Part shown: positions 54,304 to 64,000 of the stretch, one piece after another
Position numbering within the stretch: position 1 is the stretch's first letter
Layout of the letters: each line of letters starts with the position of its first letter
Assembly (NCBI RefSeq): GCF_003308995.1
Contig: NZ_QFFJ01000002.1
Location: 3,472,001 to 3,536,000 of the forward strand
DNA length: 64,000 nt
Reading direction: 5' to 3'
From: Chitinophaga flava
GTDB taxonomy: Bacteria > Bacteroidota > Bacteroidia > Chitinophagales > Chitinophagaceae
Notes under the pieces: generated by a model
Databases searched by the model: none
What the model was told of the DNA's origin: nothing
What the model saw: the letters and a program-made list of their open reading frames with translations, nothing else
Made by a program: the position numbers and the translations under genes

Positions 54304-57300
54304 ATGACAAATGTATCGTTCCCTCAGACAACGCTATCAGCACTACTGATAGCACAAAAAGATAACCTGGATAAAGGAATTACCTTTATTTCAGGCGCCA
54401 GTAAAGAAGAATTCCTGTCTTATCACCAGCTTTATGTCAGTGCCAGATCATTGCTGGCTTACCTCCAGGAGAAGGGTGTGAAGCCCGGAAATGAAGTGGT
54501 CTTACAGATAGAAGACAACAAAACATTTATACAGTTTTTCTGGGCATGTATCCTGGGAGGGATAATACCTGTGCCGGTAGCTGTTACTTATCAGGGTGAA
54601 AATGCCCAAAAATTGTTCAGGATATGGCAACTGCTCCATCATCCTTATCTGCTTACCAGCAGGGCATCCTACGAAAAGATGCATCAGAAAAAATCTCCTG
54701 ATGAAATACCTTTCGCTGACAGCACTTTGTTTACAGAAGATGCACCGGTAAACAGTGTTGCCGGCATCGTATATCCTGCTACTACAGATGATATTGCATT
54801 TATCCAGTTTTCATCGGGTTCCACAGGTAATCCGAAAGGGGTAGTGCTGAAACACAGTAATCTGATCGCTAATATCTTTTCTGCGCTGCCTACTCACGAC
54901 AATATAACAGACCGTCGTCTGAGCTGGATGCCGCTTACACACGATCTGGGGTTGATCTTCCTGCACCTGTATCCGATTGCCATTGGTGCGCAGCATTTCC
55001 TGATGCCAACGGACCTGTTTATCCGACATCCTTTGTTATGGCTGCAGAAAGTGTCGGAACACCGTGTCACTATAACCAGTTCGCCCAACTTTGGCTTTAA
55101 ATATTACCTCGATAAATTTTCCGATGATAAAGCGGAAGGCCTTGACCTGTCCTGTTTACAGGTGATCCTCAACGCTGCAGAGCCTATCTCAGGTACACTA
55201 TGCCGTACCTTCCTGAACACCTTATCAAAATACGGATTGATGCCTGCTGCGATGCGACCAGCCTATGGACTTGCTGAAAGTACCCTCATCGTTACTTTTG
55301 CTCCCGCCGGTGCATTGCTGGAAAGTGTTTTTGTCCGCAGGGAAGCCATCACGATAGGACGTTACATCTCTGAACCCGGTATGCTGGAACAGCAGCGTAC
55401 TGCAGATAATATGGAGATCGTTAATGTAGGCAGGCAGATTGCCAATACCGATATTAAAATCACCGATGAAAAAGGAGAGATCCTACAGGAAGGTGGCATC
55501 GGTATTATATGGGTGTATGGGCCAAGTGTTACGCAGCGGTATTACAATAATGAAGCCGCCACTAATGCTGTTATTAAAGAAGGCTGGCTCAACACCGGTG
55601 ATACCGGCTTTATGCTGAACGGCTGTTTGTATGCGGTAGGAAGAGTGAAGGATATCATTATTGTGAACGGGCAGAATGTTTATCCGCATGATATTGAACA
55701 GATGCTGGAAACGATGGATGGCATTGCAACCGGAAAGGTGCTGGCTTGTGGCGTGCCAAAGGAAGATGAATCATCCGAAGATATCGTAATATTTGTCTTG
55801 TACAAACTGGGCATAGAAAAGTTTGCACCGCTGGCAAAGTCCATCAAACATTTTGTTGCCACCAGACTCGGACTGGTAGTAAAACATGTGCTGCCTGTCC
55901 GTAAAATAGCTAAAACAACCAGCGGAAAGGTAAAACGTTATCTTTTTTCTGAAGAATACCGTCTGGGTGTTTATGATAAAGACATTGCAGCCTTAGCTGC
56001 AGTGAATGATAATAAAACAACAGCAGCAATAACTGATCAGACCCTTATTATCACCTTCCTCGTGAATATGTTAGGCGAGTCACTGAAAATAGCGCCGGCA
56101 AGCATCAATATTAATACCTCATTGATCTTACTGGGTGCTGATTCATTGGTGCTTACCAGTATGATAAAGCATATAGAGAGCGAATATGGACTGAGCCTTT
56201 CCATGAGAGAGTTGTTTGAAGAATTAGACACGGTTGCACAGATAGCAGATTATATTGCTGCTCATATAGCTATTACTGAGCCTGCACCAATACCAGATGC
56301 AGCGCCGGCAGTGGCCCGGGAAACTTCGTCAACTACTCCTGAAACATCTTTGTATCCAGCTGTTAACGGAAAGGCATCAGGCATCACTTCAGAGATCTTA
56401 CAGCTGTTACAAAGTCAGGTTAATGTTATGGCGCAGCAACTGCAGTTGTTGATGATGCAGCAGCAACTGAGTGGTAGCGCACCGGTGACTGTCACCCCCG
56501 AACCGGTTCCCTCGCTTCCTGCTTCGGTAGAAGCATCCCATGGCAAATCTGTAAATGGTTTGCATGGGAAAATGAACGGTCAGTTGACTGATCCGGCACC
56601 TGCATCGTCGGTGCGCAGTGGAAAAGCGGCGGCGGCCGGTATTGGCCGGCAGCCTGTACCTGCCAACATTCCCTTGTCGTCTAATCAGGAGCGTTTGTGG
56701 TTTATAGATCAACTGGAAGGCAGCGTACAATATAACCTCCCGGTTGTACTAAGACTGAAAGGCAATCTGGACAACACTGCCCTGTTACATGCGCTGGAGC
56801 AGATTGTGGGTCGTCATGAAGTGCTGCGTACTGTCATAGAACAAGCCGATGGGCAGCCGTATCAGCGTATTCCGGACAACTACCAGTGGCAGATGACCAC
56901 TATCGATGATCCGTTGCTGAAAGCTGATCCTGCCAGACTGCAGGCATTTATATCCGGGTTTATATATACCCCTTTTAATCTGGCTAAGGATAACCTGCTC
57001 CGCGCATCGCTTATCCGTATCACTGATATGGAATATGTGTTGGTGCTGGCGATACATCACATCGTATTCGATGGCTGGTCGGCAGGTGTATTGTTCAATG
57101 AACTCACCGTTTTATACAATTCATACGGGGAAAACCGCACTGCGCCCTTGCCATCGCTGAGTATACAATATAAGGATTATGCTATCTGGCAACATCATTA
57201 CCTGAAAGGAGCGCTACTGAATGAAAAAGAAGCTTACTGGAAAAACAGACTGAAAGGAGCAACACCACTGCTGCTGCCAACGGACTTTGAACGGCCTTTA

Positions 57301-60300
57301 AATAGAAGCACCCGTGGTGCGGCAACTGAATTACAGATAGATAAAACATTGTCTGCCCAGATACGGGAATTATCCCGCCAGCAGGGAGTGACGCTGTCCA
57401 CCACGTTGCTCGCGGCCTACAAGGTATTATTGTCCCGCTATAGTGGTCTGGAAGACATCGTAGTGGCATGTGCCATCGCCGGAAGAACAGAACGGGAAGT
57501 AGAGCCATTGTTAGGCTTCTTTGCCAATACACTGGTACTTCGCTCAGACCTGAGCGGCAGTCCCTCATTCAGTGAACTGTTAAAAAGAGTCAGCAGTACA
57601 CTCCTGGATGCTCATGAGTATCAGGATGTACCTTTAAATAAAGTAACAGAGGCAGGTGCCGGCAGCGGGAACAGGGGCGATAATCCATTGCTCCATGTGA
57701 TGTTTTCGGTGCAGAATATACCCAGTGCCGCTGATATCCGTCTCGGGGATGTGCAGGTGGACTACGAACCGGTGGTACGTCAAACCAGCATCGCTGATAT
57801 TACCCTTACTACGCAGGAGTTTCCTGATGGTATATCCTTAATGGTGGAATATTCCACGGACCTTTTCCGGGAGGCTACTATCCGGCAGATGGTACAGCAT
57901 TACGTGGCCATACTCAGTGAGGTGGTGAGCCAGCCATCTTTGCCGCTACATGAAATTAAGCTTTTGAGTGAAACAGAGCAAACGCAGCAGCTGCAGTCCT
58001 TCAATGCCACATACCATGATTATCCGGCACATAAAACCGTAGTGGAATTATTTGAATCCCAGGTACTGGCTACTCCGAACGCAATTGCCGTTTCCTTCAA
58101 TGGAAAACAGCTCACTTACCACTCACTCAATGAGCAGGCCAATCAGGTAGCACATTACTTGCTGGCAGAAGGTATAAAGCCCGGAGATAAAGTGGGACTG
58201 TTGTCTTATCGTGGCCTTGAGATGATCGTGGCTATCTGGGGCGTTCTTAAAGCCGGTGCTGCCTATGTTCCTTTCCATACCGGCTACCCGGGTGCCCGTA
58301 TCCGTATGATGATAGAGGATGCCGGTATTTCAAAAGTCCTGTTTACAGACAACACACTCTTTGAAGCTATGGGCTTGCTGGCGGCTGAAGGCATTGATAT
58401 CGCCGGTGCAAAAGGTTTTGCTACAGCGGCTACTGGCATTAAAGCCAATCCTGATGCTTTGGTAAATATCATGTACACTTCCGGTACAACCGGCCGTCCT
58501 AAAGGAATTGCCGTCAATCATAAAAATATCACGAAGCTGGTATTTGAACCGGGTGTAATTGCCATTCAGCCGGATGATCATGTGTTGCAATGGTCCAACT
58601 ATGCATTCGACGGATCTACTTACGATATATTCAATACGCTGCTGAGGGGTGCCCGTTTATGTATGATACAGGATACGGCTGCCTCCGATGCTCTGGAGTT
58701 ATCATCTATTATACATAAAGAGCAGATCACGGTATGTTTCATGACAACCGCCCTGTTCAACACTTTTGTAGACAGTAGTATCGACGGTCTTCGCCCGTTG
58801 CGTAAAGTATTGTTTGGCGGGGAAAAGGTGTCTTTGTATCACGTGAGAAAGGCGCTGGAAGCATATGGTCCTGATAAGCTTGTACATGTGTACGGGCCTA
58901 CGGAAACGACTGTGTATGCTACCAGCTATCCGATTAACAGCCTGGATATCCATGCTGTTACGGTTCCTATCGGCCGCCCGCTGGCCAATAGTAAAGCGCT
59001 TATCCTTGATCAGAATGGAGAACTGGTGCCTGTTGGCGTGGATGGGGAATTGTATATAGGAGGGGATGGTGTTTCTGCAGGATACATCAACAATGAACAG
59101 CTGACACTTGAGAAGTTTATGATGCTGAAAGGCCAAAGTGGCCGCTGGTACCGTACCGGTGATCTTTGTCGCTGGCTGCCGGATGGGAATATCCTATATA
59201 CCTCCAGGGCGGATGATCAGGTGAAAGTCCGTGGTTATCGTATTGAACCGGGAGAGATAGAGCGGGCCATGAATTCGCTGGACGGCATTGCTGCCAGCTG
59301 CGTGGTGGTGAAACAATCTCCAACAGGGGAGCATAAGCTGGTAGGATACTATGTTGTGGACACAGCAACAGCATTCGGTATCATCAATGAAAAAGATATC
59401 CGGCAGTCACTACAGAAACTGCTACCTGATTATATGATGCCATCCGCATTGATTGCATTAAGTCAGTTGCCTTTAACCAGTAACGGAAAGACAGACCGTA
59501 AACTGTTAAGCACCCTGAAAGACGTACAAGACGATCATGCTGACAACTACCAGGAACCTGTTACACCGATAGAATGTCAGCTGGCAGCCATCTGGCAACG
59601 TTTGCTAGGAGTAGAGCGGATCAGCACGCAGGATAACTTCTTTACACTGGGGGGACACTCTCTGTTGGCAACTCGTGTGGTATCAGCCGTACGTAAAGAG
59701 CTGGAAACAGAACTTTCTGTAAAAGACCTGTTTGCCCATCCAACCGTAGAAAGGCTGACTGCCCATCTGGAGCAACAACAGAAAGGCGGATTACTGCCAT
59801 CTGTTGCCGTTGCCATCAGACCGGAACACATTCCGCTATCGTATAGTCAGGAACGTTTGTGGTTCATCGATCAGCTGGAAGGCAGCGTGCAGTACCATAT
59901 GCCCGCAACATTCAGCCTTAAAGGCGCCCTGAATCCTGCTGCACTGGAATATGCATGGCGTACTATCGTCAATAGGCATGAAGTACTTCGTACTGTTTTT
60001 GTACAGGAAGGGGAATCAGCTTATCAGCAGGTGCAGGAAAAAGATCAGTGGAAGCTGTCGGTATTAGATAAATCCCTCTATCAGGAAGATCCGCAGGCCT
60101 TTATCAATGACCTTATTGCTGTTCCGTTTGATTTGTCAAAGGACCATATGTTACGTGTGTATTTGGTTGCTCTTGCTCCCGAAGAACATATAATGCTGGT
60201 GATGATGCACCATATTGCATCGGATGGCTGGTCATTGTCTGTGATGGTAAAAGAATTGCTGGAACTCTATAATGCATACATTTCAAAACGGGCGCCGGTA

Positions 60301-63300
60301 TTGGAAGAGCTACCCATACAATACGCCGACTATGCCATCTGGCAGCGGGATTACCTCAATTCCGAACTGCTGGAACACAAGGTGGATTATTGGAGAAATC
60401 AACTCAAAGATATACCTGCTCTGAAATTGCCTACGAACTTTGAACGTCCCGTTATCAATAGTACCAGAGGAGACCTGATCACTTTCAGAATAGACAGGAC
60501 ATTAACGCGTCAGCTGGAAACGCTGGCCCAGCAAAACGAGAGTACCCTGTATATGTTGCTGCTGGCAGCTTTTAAAGTGCTGCTCTATCGATACACCGGA
60601 CAGGAGGATATCGCTGTAGGTGGCGGTATTGCAGGCAGATTGCAAGAGGAAACGGAATCACTGATAGGTTTCTTCGTAAATACACTGGTGATGAGAAGTG
60701 ATCTGAGTGGTAATCCTGCGTTTGACAGCTTTTTACAACAGGTGCGCCAGACCACGCTGGATGCCTACGAGCACCAGGACGTTCCTTTTGAACGCGTGGT
60801 GGAAGCGGTGGTAGGCGCCCGTGATGTTGGCCAGAATCCTATATTCCAGGTAATGTTTGCATTACAGAATATCCCCGATATTCCGGAGTTACGGCTGGGT
60901 GAAGTAATGCTCAAAAGACAGCGTATCAATCATACCACCAGCCTGTTTGATCTCTTCTGGTCAATCAGTGTACAGCCATATGGAACAATAGTGGAGCTTG
61001 AATATTGTGTCGACTTGTTCACGGAAAGGACTATCCGTAAAATGCTGGACCATTACGTGGCATTGCTGCGTTCTATTGTCCGGAATCCGGCTTTGCGCAT
61101 CAGTGACCTGAATATGATCGGAAAGGCGGAGGAAGAGCTGTTACTGTCATTTAACGGTATGACTGTGCCTTACCCCGCCGATAAAACAGTTGTTGAACTG
61201 TTTGAATCCCAGGTGGCAGCTACACCTGATGCAATTGCCGTTTCTTTCAATGGACAGTTGCTCACTTACTGCTCACTCAGTGAACGGGCTAACCAGGTAG
61301 CGCATTACTTGCTGGCAGAAGGTATAAAGCCCGGAGATAAAGTAGGATTGTTGTCATATCGTAGTCTTGATATGATCGTTGCTATCTGGGGAATACTGAA
61401 AGCCGGTGCTGCTTATGTTCCTTTTCATATCGGTTATCCGGCTGACCGGATTCGTATGATGATACAAGATGCCGGCATTACAAAAGTACTGTTTACAGAC
61501 AATAGTCTCTTTGAAGCGGTTGGACTGTCAGCAACTGAAGGCATTGATATAGCTGGTGCAACGGGTTTTTCCTCTGCAGCTACTGGTATTAAAACAGCCC
61601 ATGATGCTTTGGTGAATATCATGTATACTTCCGGTACAACCGGCCGTCCTAAGGGCATTGCAGTCAACCATAAAAATATCACGAAACTGGTATTTGAACC
61701 GGGTATAATTGCCATTCAGTCGAACGACAGGGTGTTGCAGTGGTCCAACTATGCATTTGACGGATCAACTTACGATATTTTTAATACCCTGCTCAATGGC
61801 GCCCGCTTGTGTATAATACCCGATACAGCTGCCTCCGACGCACTGGAATTATCATCTATCATACACGCAGAACAGATTACGGTATGTTTTATGACTACCG
61901 CTTTGTTGAACAATTTTGTGGATAGTAGTATTGAGGGTCTTCGTCCATTGCGCAAAGTATTGTTTGGTGGGGAAAAGGTGTCTTTATCTCACGTGAGAAT
62001 GGCGCTGGCTGCATACGGCCCTGGTAAACTTGTACACGTGTACGGGCCTACGGAAACGACCGTGTATGCTACCAGTTATGCGATCGACAGCCTGGAGTCC
62101 AATGCTGTTACCGTACCTATCGGCCGCCCGCTGGCAAATAGTAAAGCCCTCATCCTTGATCGGAATGGCGAACTGGTGCCTGTTGGCGTGGACGGTGAAT
62201 TGTATATAGGCGGAGATGGCGTTTCTGCAGGATATATCAACAATGAACAGCTGACGGCTGAGAAATTTTTGATGCTGAAGGGCCAAAGTGGCCGCTGGTA
62301 CCGTACCGGTGACCTTTGCCGCTGGCTGCCGGATGGAAATATCCTATACATTTCCAGGGCAGATGATCAGGTGAAGATCCGTGGTTATCGTATTGAGCCA
62401 GGAGAGATAGAACGGGTTATGAATTCGCTGGATGATATTGCCGCCAGCTGCGTGGTAGTAAGACAACAACCATCCGGAGATAAAAGGCTGGCTGCCTATT
62501 ACGTGCCCGAGCCTGCACAGGTATTGCTGAAGGAACAGCAATTATTTGAGCATCAGGTGGCCAACTGGAAAGAGTTGTATGAAATGGCTTTCGCCAAACC
62601 TGAAGATATCGTAATAGCCGACCCGGAATTCGATATCACCGGATGGAATGACAGCTTTACTGGTGGAGCAATCCCTGCCGATCAGATGCGGATGTGGCTA
62701 AATGATATTTCTGGGGTGATCCTGGCGCTGAAACCTGAACGTGTATTGGAAATAGGCTGTGGAACAGGATTGATCTACTACCAGCTGGCAAACCATATCA
62801 GCAAATATATTGGAACCGACTTCTCCCCGGTGTCTACTGGTCAATTGCAAAATCATATCAACAAACAATTGCGCAAGTATCCTGATACTGAACTAAACGT
62901 TTGTGCGGCACATGAGGTAATGTTGCCTGCATCTGAAACAATCGATCTGGTAATACTGAACTCTATTATTCAGTATTTCCCGGGAGCCGCGTATATGTCT
63001 GATGTGTTTGCTAAGGCCATCGGGTTGCTAAAAGGAAAGGGGCATATTGTGATAGGTGATGTGCGTGATATGCGCCTTCTGCCATCTTTCAAACGTCGTT
63101 TGCAGTTGAACAGAATGCAGGATAGTACCGCTGTTAGAGACTTCATCTGGCATACAGACCTGGAAGTGCTGAAAGAAGAAGAACTTTGTTTTTCTCCTGC
63201 CTGGTTCTACCAATTGCGTGCGCAGTATCCGGAGATCACACATATGGAGATCTTATGGAAACAGGGTGACTTCATTAATGAGCTTAGCTTATACCGCTAT

Positions 63301-64000
63301 ACCGTGATAATGTATGTTGGTATTGAAAAGGAAACATGGGAGCCTCGTTGGCAGCCATGGAATAGCGCAGCTGTTCAGGAACAACTGGACAATAATACAG
63401 CAACTATCGCACTGAAGGATGTTCCTAACCCACGTTTATGGAAAGAACAGCTGCTGACACAAGCCCTGGATGATAAGCGGGTAATTCAGGTACGGGACCT
63501 GGCCGCTGCTATTGCAACGCCCGATGAGGAAACTATAGCCGTAAACGCAGTATTATCAGCCGCAAAATCAAAGGGGTATCATTGCCGTTTCCTGTTACAC
63601 GATGATCCGCTGAAAATGAATGTATTGCTGGAACGCACACCATATACCGGCTTTATCGTGCAGCCTTATAATGATGCAAGGGAGATGGTAAAAGCCAATA
63701 TTCCTTTGTTTGGGGATATTTGTTCAGTCCTGGAAAAGGAAATACAACAGTCACTGAAGAAAAGGCTGCCGGAATATATGGTGCCATCTTCATTCTTTGC
63801 ACTGCAGTATCTGCCGCTGACTACGAGTGGTAAAACAGACCGTAAGTTTCTGAGTGAATGGGAAGAGATGGAGCAGAAGTACCAGGTGGGTTACCAGGCG
63901 CCCGTTACACCCGAAGAAATTGCATTGGCGGAAATCTGGCAACGATTGCTGGGTGTAGAGCGTGTAGGCGTTATAGATAACTTCTTTGAACTGGGAGGAC
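54304..64000 (+). CDS. Lipopeptide synthetase: FAAL-ACP-C-A-T-C-A(MT)-T, partial (continues past window)
   Basis: The frame is open from the ATG at 54304 to the window end (3232 codons) and builds an acylated peptide. Residues 1-560: fatty acyl-AMP ligase, with FIQFSSGSTGNPKG near 166 and GRVKDIIIVNGQNVYPHDIE near 445. Residues 575-660: acyl carrier domain, LGADSL with the 4'-phosphopantetheine Ser614. A Pro/Ala/Gln-rich linker follows. C1 (about 795-1220) has HHIVFDG at 918-924. A1 (about 1230-1735) has MYTSGTTGRPKG at 1390. T1 has Ser1786 in LGGHSL. C2 (about 1835-2270) has HHIASDG at 1969-1975. A2 has MYTSGTTGRPKG at 2440 and carries, between its A8 and A10 segments, a methyltransferase with VLEIGCGTG at 2814-2822, the position typical of N-methyltransferases. 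T2 is cut at LGG. The starter acid and the amino acids are not assigned. Confidence 0.93.
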   Translation, partial: MTNVSFPQTTLSALLIAQKDNLDKGITFISGASKEEFLSYHQLYVSARSLLAYLQEKGVKPGNEVVLQIEDNKTFIQFFWACILGGIIPVPVAVTYQGENAQKLFRIWQLLHHPYLLTSRASYEKMHQKKSPDEIPFADSTLFTEDAPVNSVAGIVYPATTDDIAFIQFSSGSTGNPKGVVLKHSNLIANIFSALPTHDNITDRRLSWMPLTHDLGLIFLHLYPIAIGAQHFLMPTDLFIRHPLLWLQKVSEHRVTITSSPNFGFKYYLDKFSDDKAEGLDLSCLQVILNAAEPISGTLCRTFLNTLSKYGLMPAAMRPAYGLAESTLIVTFAPAGALLESVFVRREAITIGRYISEPGMLEQQRTADNMEIVNVGRQIANTDIKITDEKGEILQEGGIGIIWVYGPSVTQRYYNNEAATNAVIKEGWLNTGDTGFMLNGCLYAVGRVKDIIIVNGQNVYPHDIEQMLETMDGIATGKVLACGVPKEDESSEDIVIFVLYKLGIEKFAPLAKSIKHFVATRLGLVVKHVLPVRKIAKTTSGKVKRYLFSEEYRLGVYDKDIAALAAVNDNKTTAAITDQTLIITFLVNMLGESLKIAPASININTSLILLGADSLVLTSMIKHIESEYGLSLSMRELFEELDTVAQIADYIAAHIAITEPAPIPDAAPAVARETSSTTPETSLYPAVNGKASGITSEILQLLQSQVNVMAQQLQLLMMQQQLSGSAPVTVTPEPVPSLPASVEASHGKSVNGLHGKMNGQLTDPAPASSVRSGKAAAAGIGRQPVPANIPLSSNQERLWFIDQLEGSVQYNLPVVLRLKGNLDNTALLHALEQIVGRHEVLRTVIEQADGQPYQRIPDNYQWQMTTIDDPLLKADPARLQAFISGFIYTPFNLAKDNLLRASLIRITDMEYVLVLAIHHIVFDGWSAGVLFNELTVLYNSYGENRTAPLPSLSIQYKDYAIWQHHYLKGALLNEKEAYWKNRLKGATPLLLPTDFERPLNRSTRGAATELQIDKTLSAQIRELSRQQGVTLSTTLLAAYKVLLSRYSGLEDIVVACAIAGRTEREVEPLLGFFANTLVLRSDLSGSPSFSELLKRVSSTLLDAHEYQDVPLNKVTEAGAGSGNRGDNPLLHVMFSVQNIPSAADIRLGDVQVDYEPVVRQTSIADITLTTQEFPDGISLMVEYSTDLFREATIRQMVQHYVAILSEVVSQPSLPLHEIKLLSETEQTQQLQSFNATYHDYPAHKTVVELFESQVLATPNAIAVSFNGKQLTYHSLNEQANQVAHYLLAEGIKPGDKVGLLSYRGLEMIVAIWGVLKAGAAYVPFHTGYPGARIRMMIEDAGISKVLFTDNTLFEAMGLLAAEGIDIAGAKGFATAATGIKANPDALVNIMYTSGTTGRPKGIAVNHKNITKLVFEPGVIAIQPDDHVLQWSNYAFDGSTYDIFNTLLRGARLCMIQDTAASDALELSSIIHKEQITVCFMTTALFNTFVDSSIDGLRPLRKVLFGGEKVSLYHVRKALEAYGPDKLVHVYGPTETTVYATSYPINSLDIHAVTVPIGRPLANSKALILDQNGELVPVGVDGELYIGGDGVSAGYINNEQLTLEKFMMLKGQSGRWYRTGDLCRWLPDGNILYTSRADDQVKVRGYRIEPGEIERAMNSLDGIAASCVVVKQSPTGEHKLVGYYVVDTATAFGIINEKDIRQSLQKLLPDYMMPSALIALSQLPLTSNGKTDRKLLSTLKDVQDDHADNYQEPVTPIECQLAAIWQRLLGVERISTQDNFFTLGGHSLLATRVVSAVRKELETELSVKDLFAHPTVERLTAHLEQQQKGGLLPSVAVAIRPEHIPLSYSQERLWFIDQLEGSVQYHMPATFSLKGALNPAALEYAWRTIVNRHEVLRTVFVQEGESAYQQVQEKDQWKLSVLDKSLYQEDPQAFINDLIAVPFDLSKDHMLRVYLVALAPEEHIMLVMMHHIASDGWSLSVMVKELLELYNAYISKRAPVLEELPIQYADYAIWQRDYLNSELLEHKVDYWRNQLKDIPALKLPTNFERPVINSTRGDLITFRIDRTLTRQLETLAQQNESTLYMLLLAAFKVLLYRYTGQEDIAVGGGIAGRLQEETESLIGFFVNTLVMRSDLSGNPAFDSFLQQVRQTTLDAYEHQDVPFERVVEAVVGARDVGQNPIFQVMFALQNIPDIPELRLGEVMLKRQRINHTTSLFDLFWSISVQPYGTIVELEYCVDLFTERTIRKMLDHYVALLRSIVRNPALRISDLNMIGKAEEELLLSFNGMTVPYPADKTVVELFESQVAATPDAIAVSFNGQLLTYCSLSERANQVAHYLLAEGIKPGDKVGLLSYRSLDMIVAIWGILKAGAAYVPFHIGYPADRIRMMIQDAGITKVLFTDNSLFEAVGLSATEGIDIAGATGFSSAATGIKTAHDALVNIMYTSGTTGRPKGIAVNHKNITKLVFEPGIIAIQSNDRVLQWSNYAFDGSTYDIFNTLLNGARLCIIPDTAASDALELSSIIHAEQITVCFMTTALLNNFVDSSIEGLRPLRKVLFGGEKVSLSHVRMALAAYGPGKLVHVYGPTETTVYATSYAIDSLESNAVTVPIGRPLANSKALILDRNGELVPVGVDGELYIGGDGVSAGYINNEQLTAEKFLMLKGQSGRWYRTGDLCRWLPDGNILYISRADDQVKIRGYRIEPGEIERVMNSLDDIAASCVVVRQQPSGDKRLAAYYVPEPAQVLLKEQQLFEHQVANWKELYEMAFAKPEDIVIADPEFDITGWNDSFTGGAIPADQMRMWLNDISGVILALKPERVLEIGCGTGLIYYQLANHISKYIGTDFSPVSTGQLQNHINKQLRKYPDTELNVCAAHEVMLPASETIDLVILNSIIQYFPGAAYMSDVFAKAIGLLKGKGHIVIGDVRDMRLLPSFKRRLQLNRMQDSTAVRDFIWHTDLEVLKEEELCFSPAWFYQLRAQYPEITHMEILWKQGDFINELSLYRYTVIMYVGIEKETWEPRWQPWNSAAVQEQLDNNTATIALKDVPNPRLWKEQLLTQALDDKRVIQVRDLAAAIATPDEETIAVNAVLSAAKSKGYHCRFLLHDDPLKMNVLLERTPYTGFIVQPYNDAREMVKANIPLFGDICSVLEKEIQQSLKKRLPEYMVPSSFFALQYLPLTTSGKTDRKFLSEWEEMEQKYQVGYQAPVTPEEIALAEIWQRLLGVERVGVIDNFFELGG
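58021..59280 (+). repeat. Adenylation-domain duplication, copy 1
   Basis: This segment encodes most of A1 and matches 61171-62430 (A2) with a constant offset of 3150 nt and no gap that I could see. Differences are scattered and largely silent or conservative. It points to a recent module duplication or gene conversion. Confidence 0.75.
61171..62430 (+). repeat. Adenylation-domain duplication, copy 2
   Basis: This is the partner of 58021-59280. Likeness falls off where the methyltransferase is inserted (about 62500 onward), so the second copy gained, or the first lost, the methyltransferase insertion. Confidence 0.75.

Noticed and set aside
58471..59280. Naming the amino acid loaded by the adenylation domains.
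   Set aside because: The pocket residues placed by eye do not match a code I know, and placement without a structural alignment is unsafe.

Overview
The window looks like a chromosome segment of a Bacteroidota bacterium, most likely Chitinophaga or a close relative in Chitinophagaceae. The evidence is a SusC/SusD pair with its own ECF sigma factor and FecR-type anti-sigma, a secreted phosphatase with a type IX secretion (T9SS) tail, lanthipeptide leaders of the Chitinophaga type, and several LytTR/AraC regulators. I saw no rRNA, tRNA, CRISPR array, insertion sequence or prophage. The taxonomic call rests on recognised families, not on a search.

Layout. 1-3.6 kb: the C-terminal part of a penicillin-acylase-like protein, a small membrane protein, an ABC exporter and a DoxX protein. 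3.7-4.5 kb: a tandem array of three class I lanthipeptide precursor genes without modification enzymes; the third, absent from a simple ORF list, has an in-frame amber stop in its leader. 4.7-11.5 kb: sigma factor, FecR, SusC and SusD, all on the minus strand. 11.7-12.3 kb: a remnant of a membrane protein C-terminus and a small secreted Cys-containing protein. 12.6-25.4 kb: the most unusual region, a tightly packed minus-strand operon. In transcription order it encodes an HNH nuclease, a second Cys-pair HNH-like protein that lacks the catalytic motif, a 2276-residue giant protein (beta modules followed by helical repeats), a protein joining the same helical repeat to a macro-like domain, a macro-like/ADP-ribosyltransferase fusion, a small conserved protein and a secreted metallophosphoesterase. 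I know no described system with this composition.

25.9-37.5 kb: a TonB receptor divergent from a LytS/LytTR two-component pair, a T9SS-exported purple-acid-phosphatase-like protein, a di-haem peroxidase, and an Xre/pentapeptide-repeat protein with a DrrAB-like ABC transporter. 37.5-45.8 kb: a mannose locus. A GntR regulator converges on an operon for a ROK kinase/mannose-6-phosphate isomerase fusion, a sugar porter and a GH38 alpha-mannosidase. Near-identical palindromes lie just upstream of gntR and of the operon, so the GntR protein probably controls both. Together the enzymes would take mannosides to fructose 6-phosphate.

45.9-53.1 kb: small regulator/enzyme units (oxidoreductase with a GlxA-type regulator, HD hydrolase, aldehyde dehydrogenase flanked by two AraC regulators with a tandem direct repeat in the promoter region). 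53.1-54.3 kb is AT-rich and mostly non-coding. 54.3 kb to the window end holds the start of a very large lipopeptide synthetase (FAAL-ACP-C-A-T-C-A(MT)-T...) that runs off the window. Its two adenylation domains are a near-identical duplication with an offset of exactly 3150 nt.
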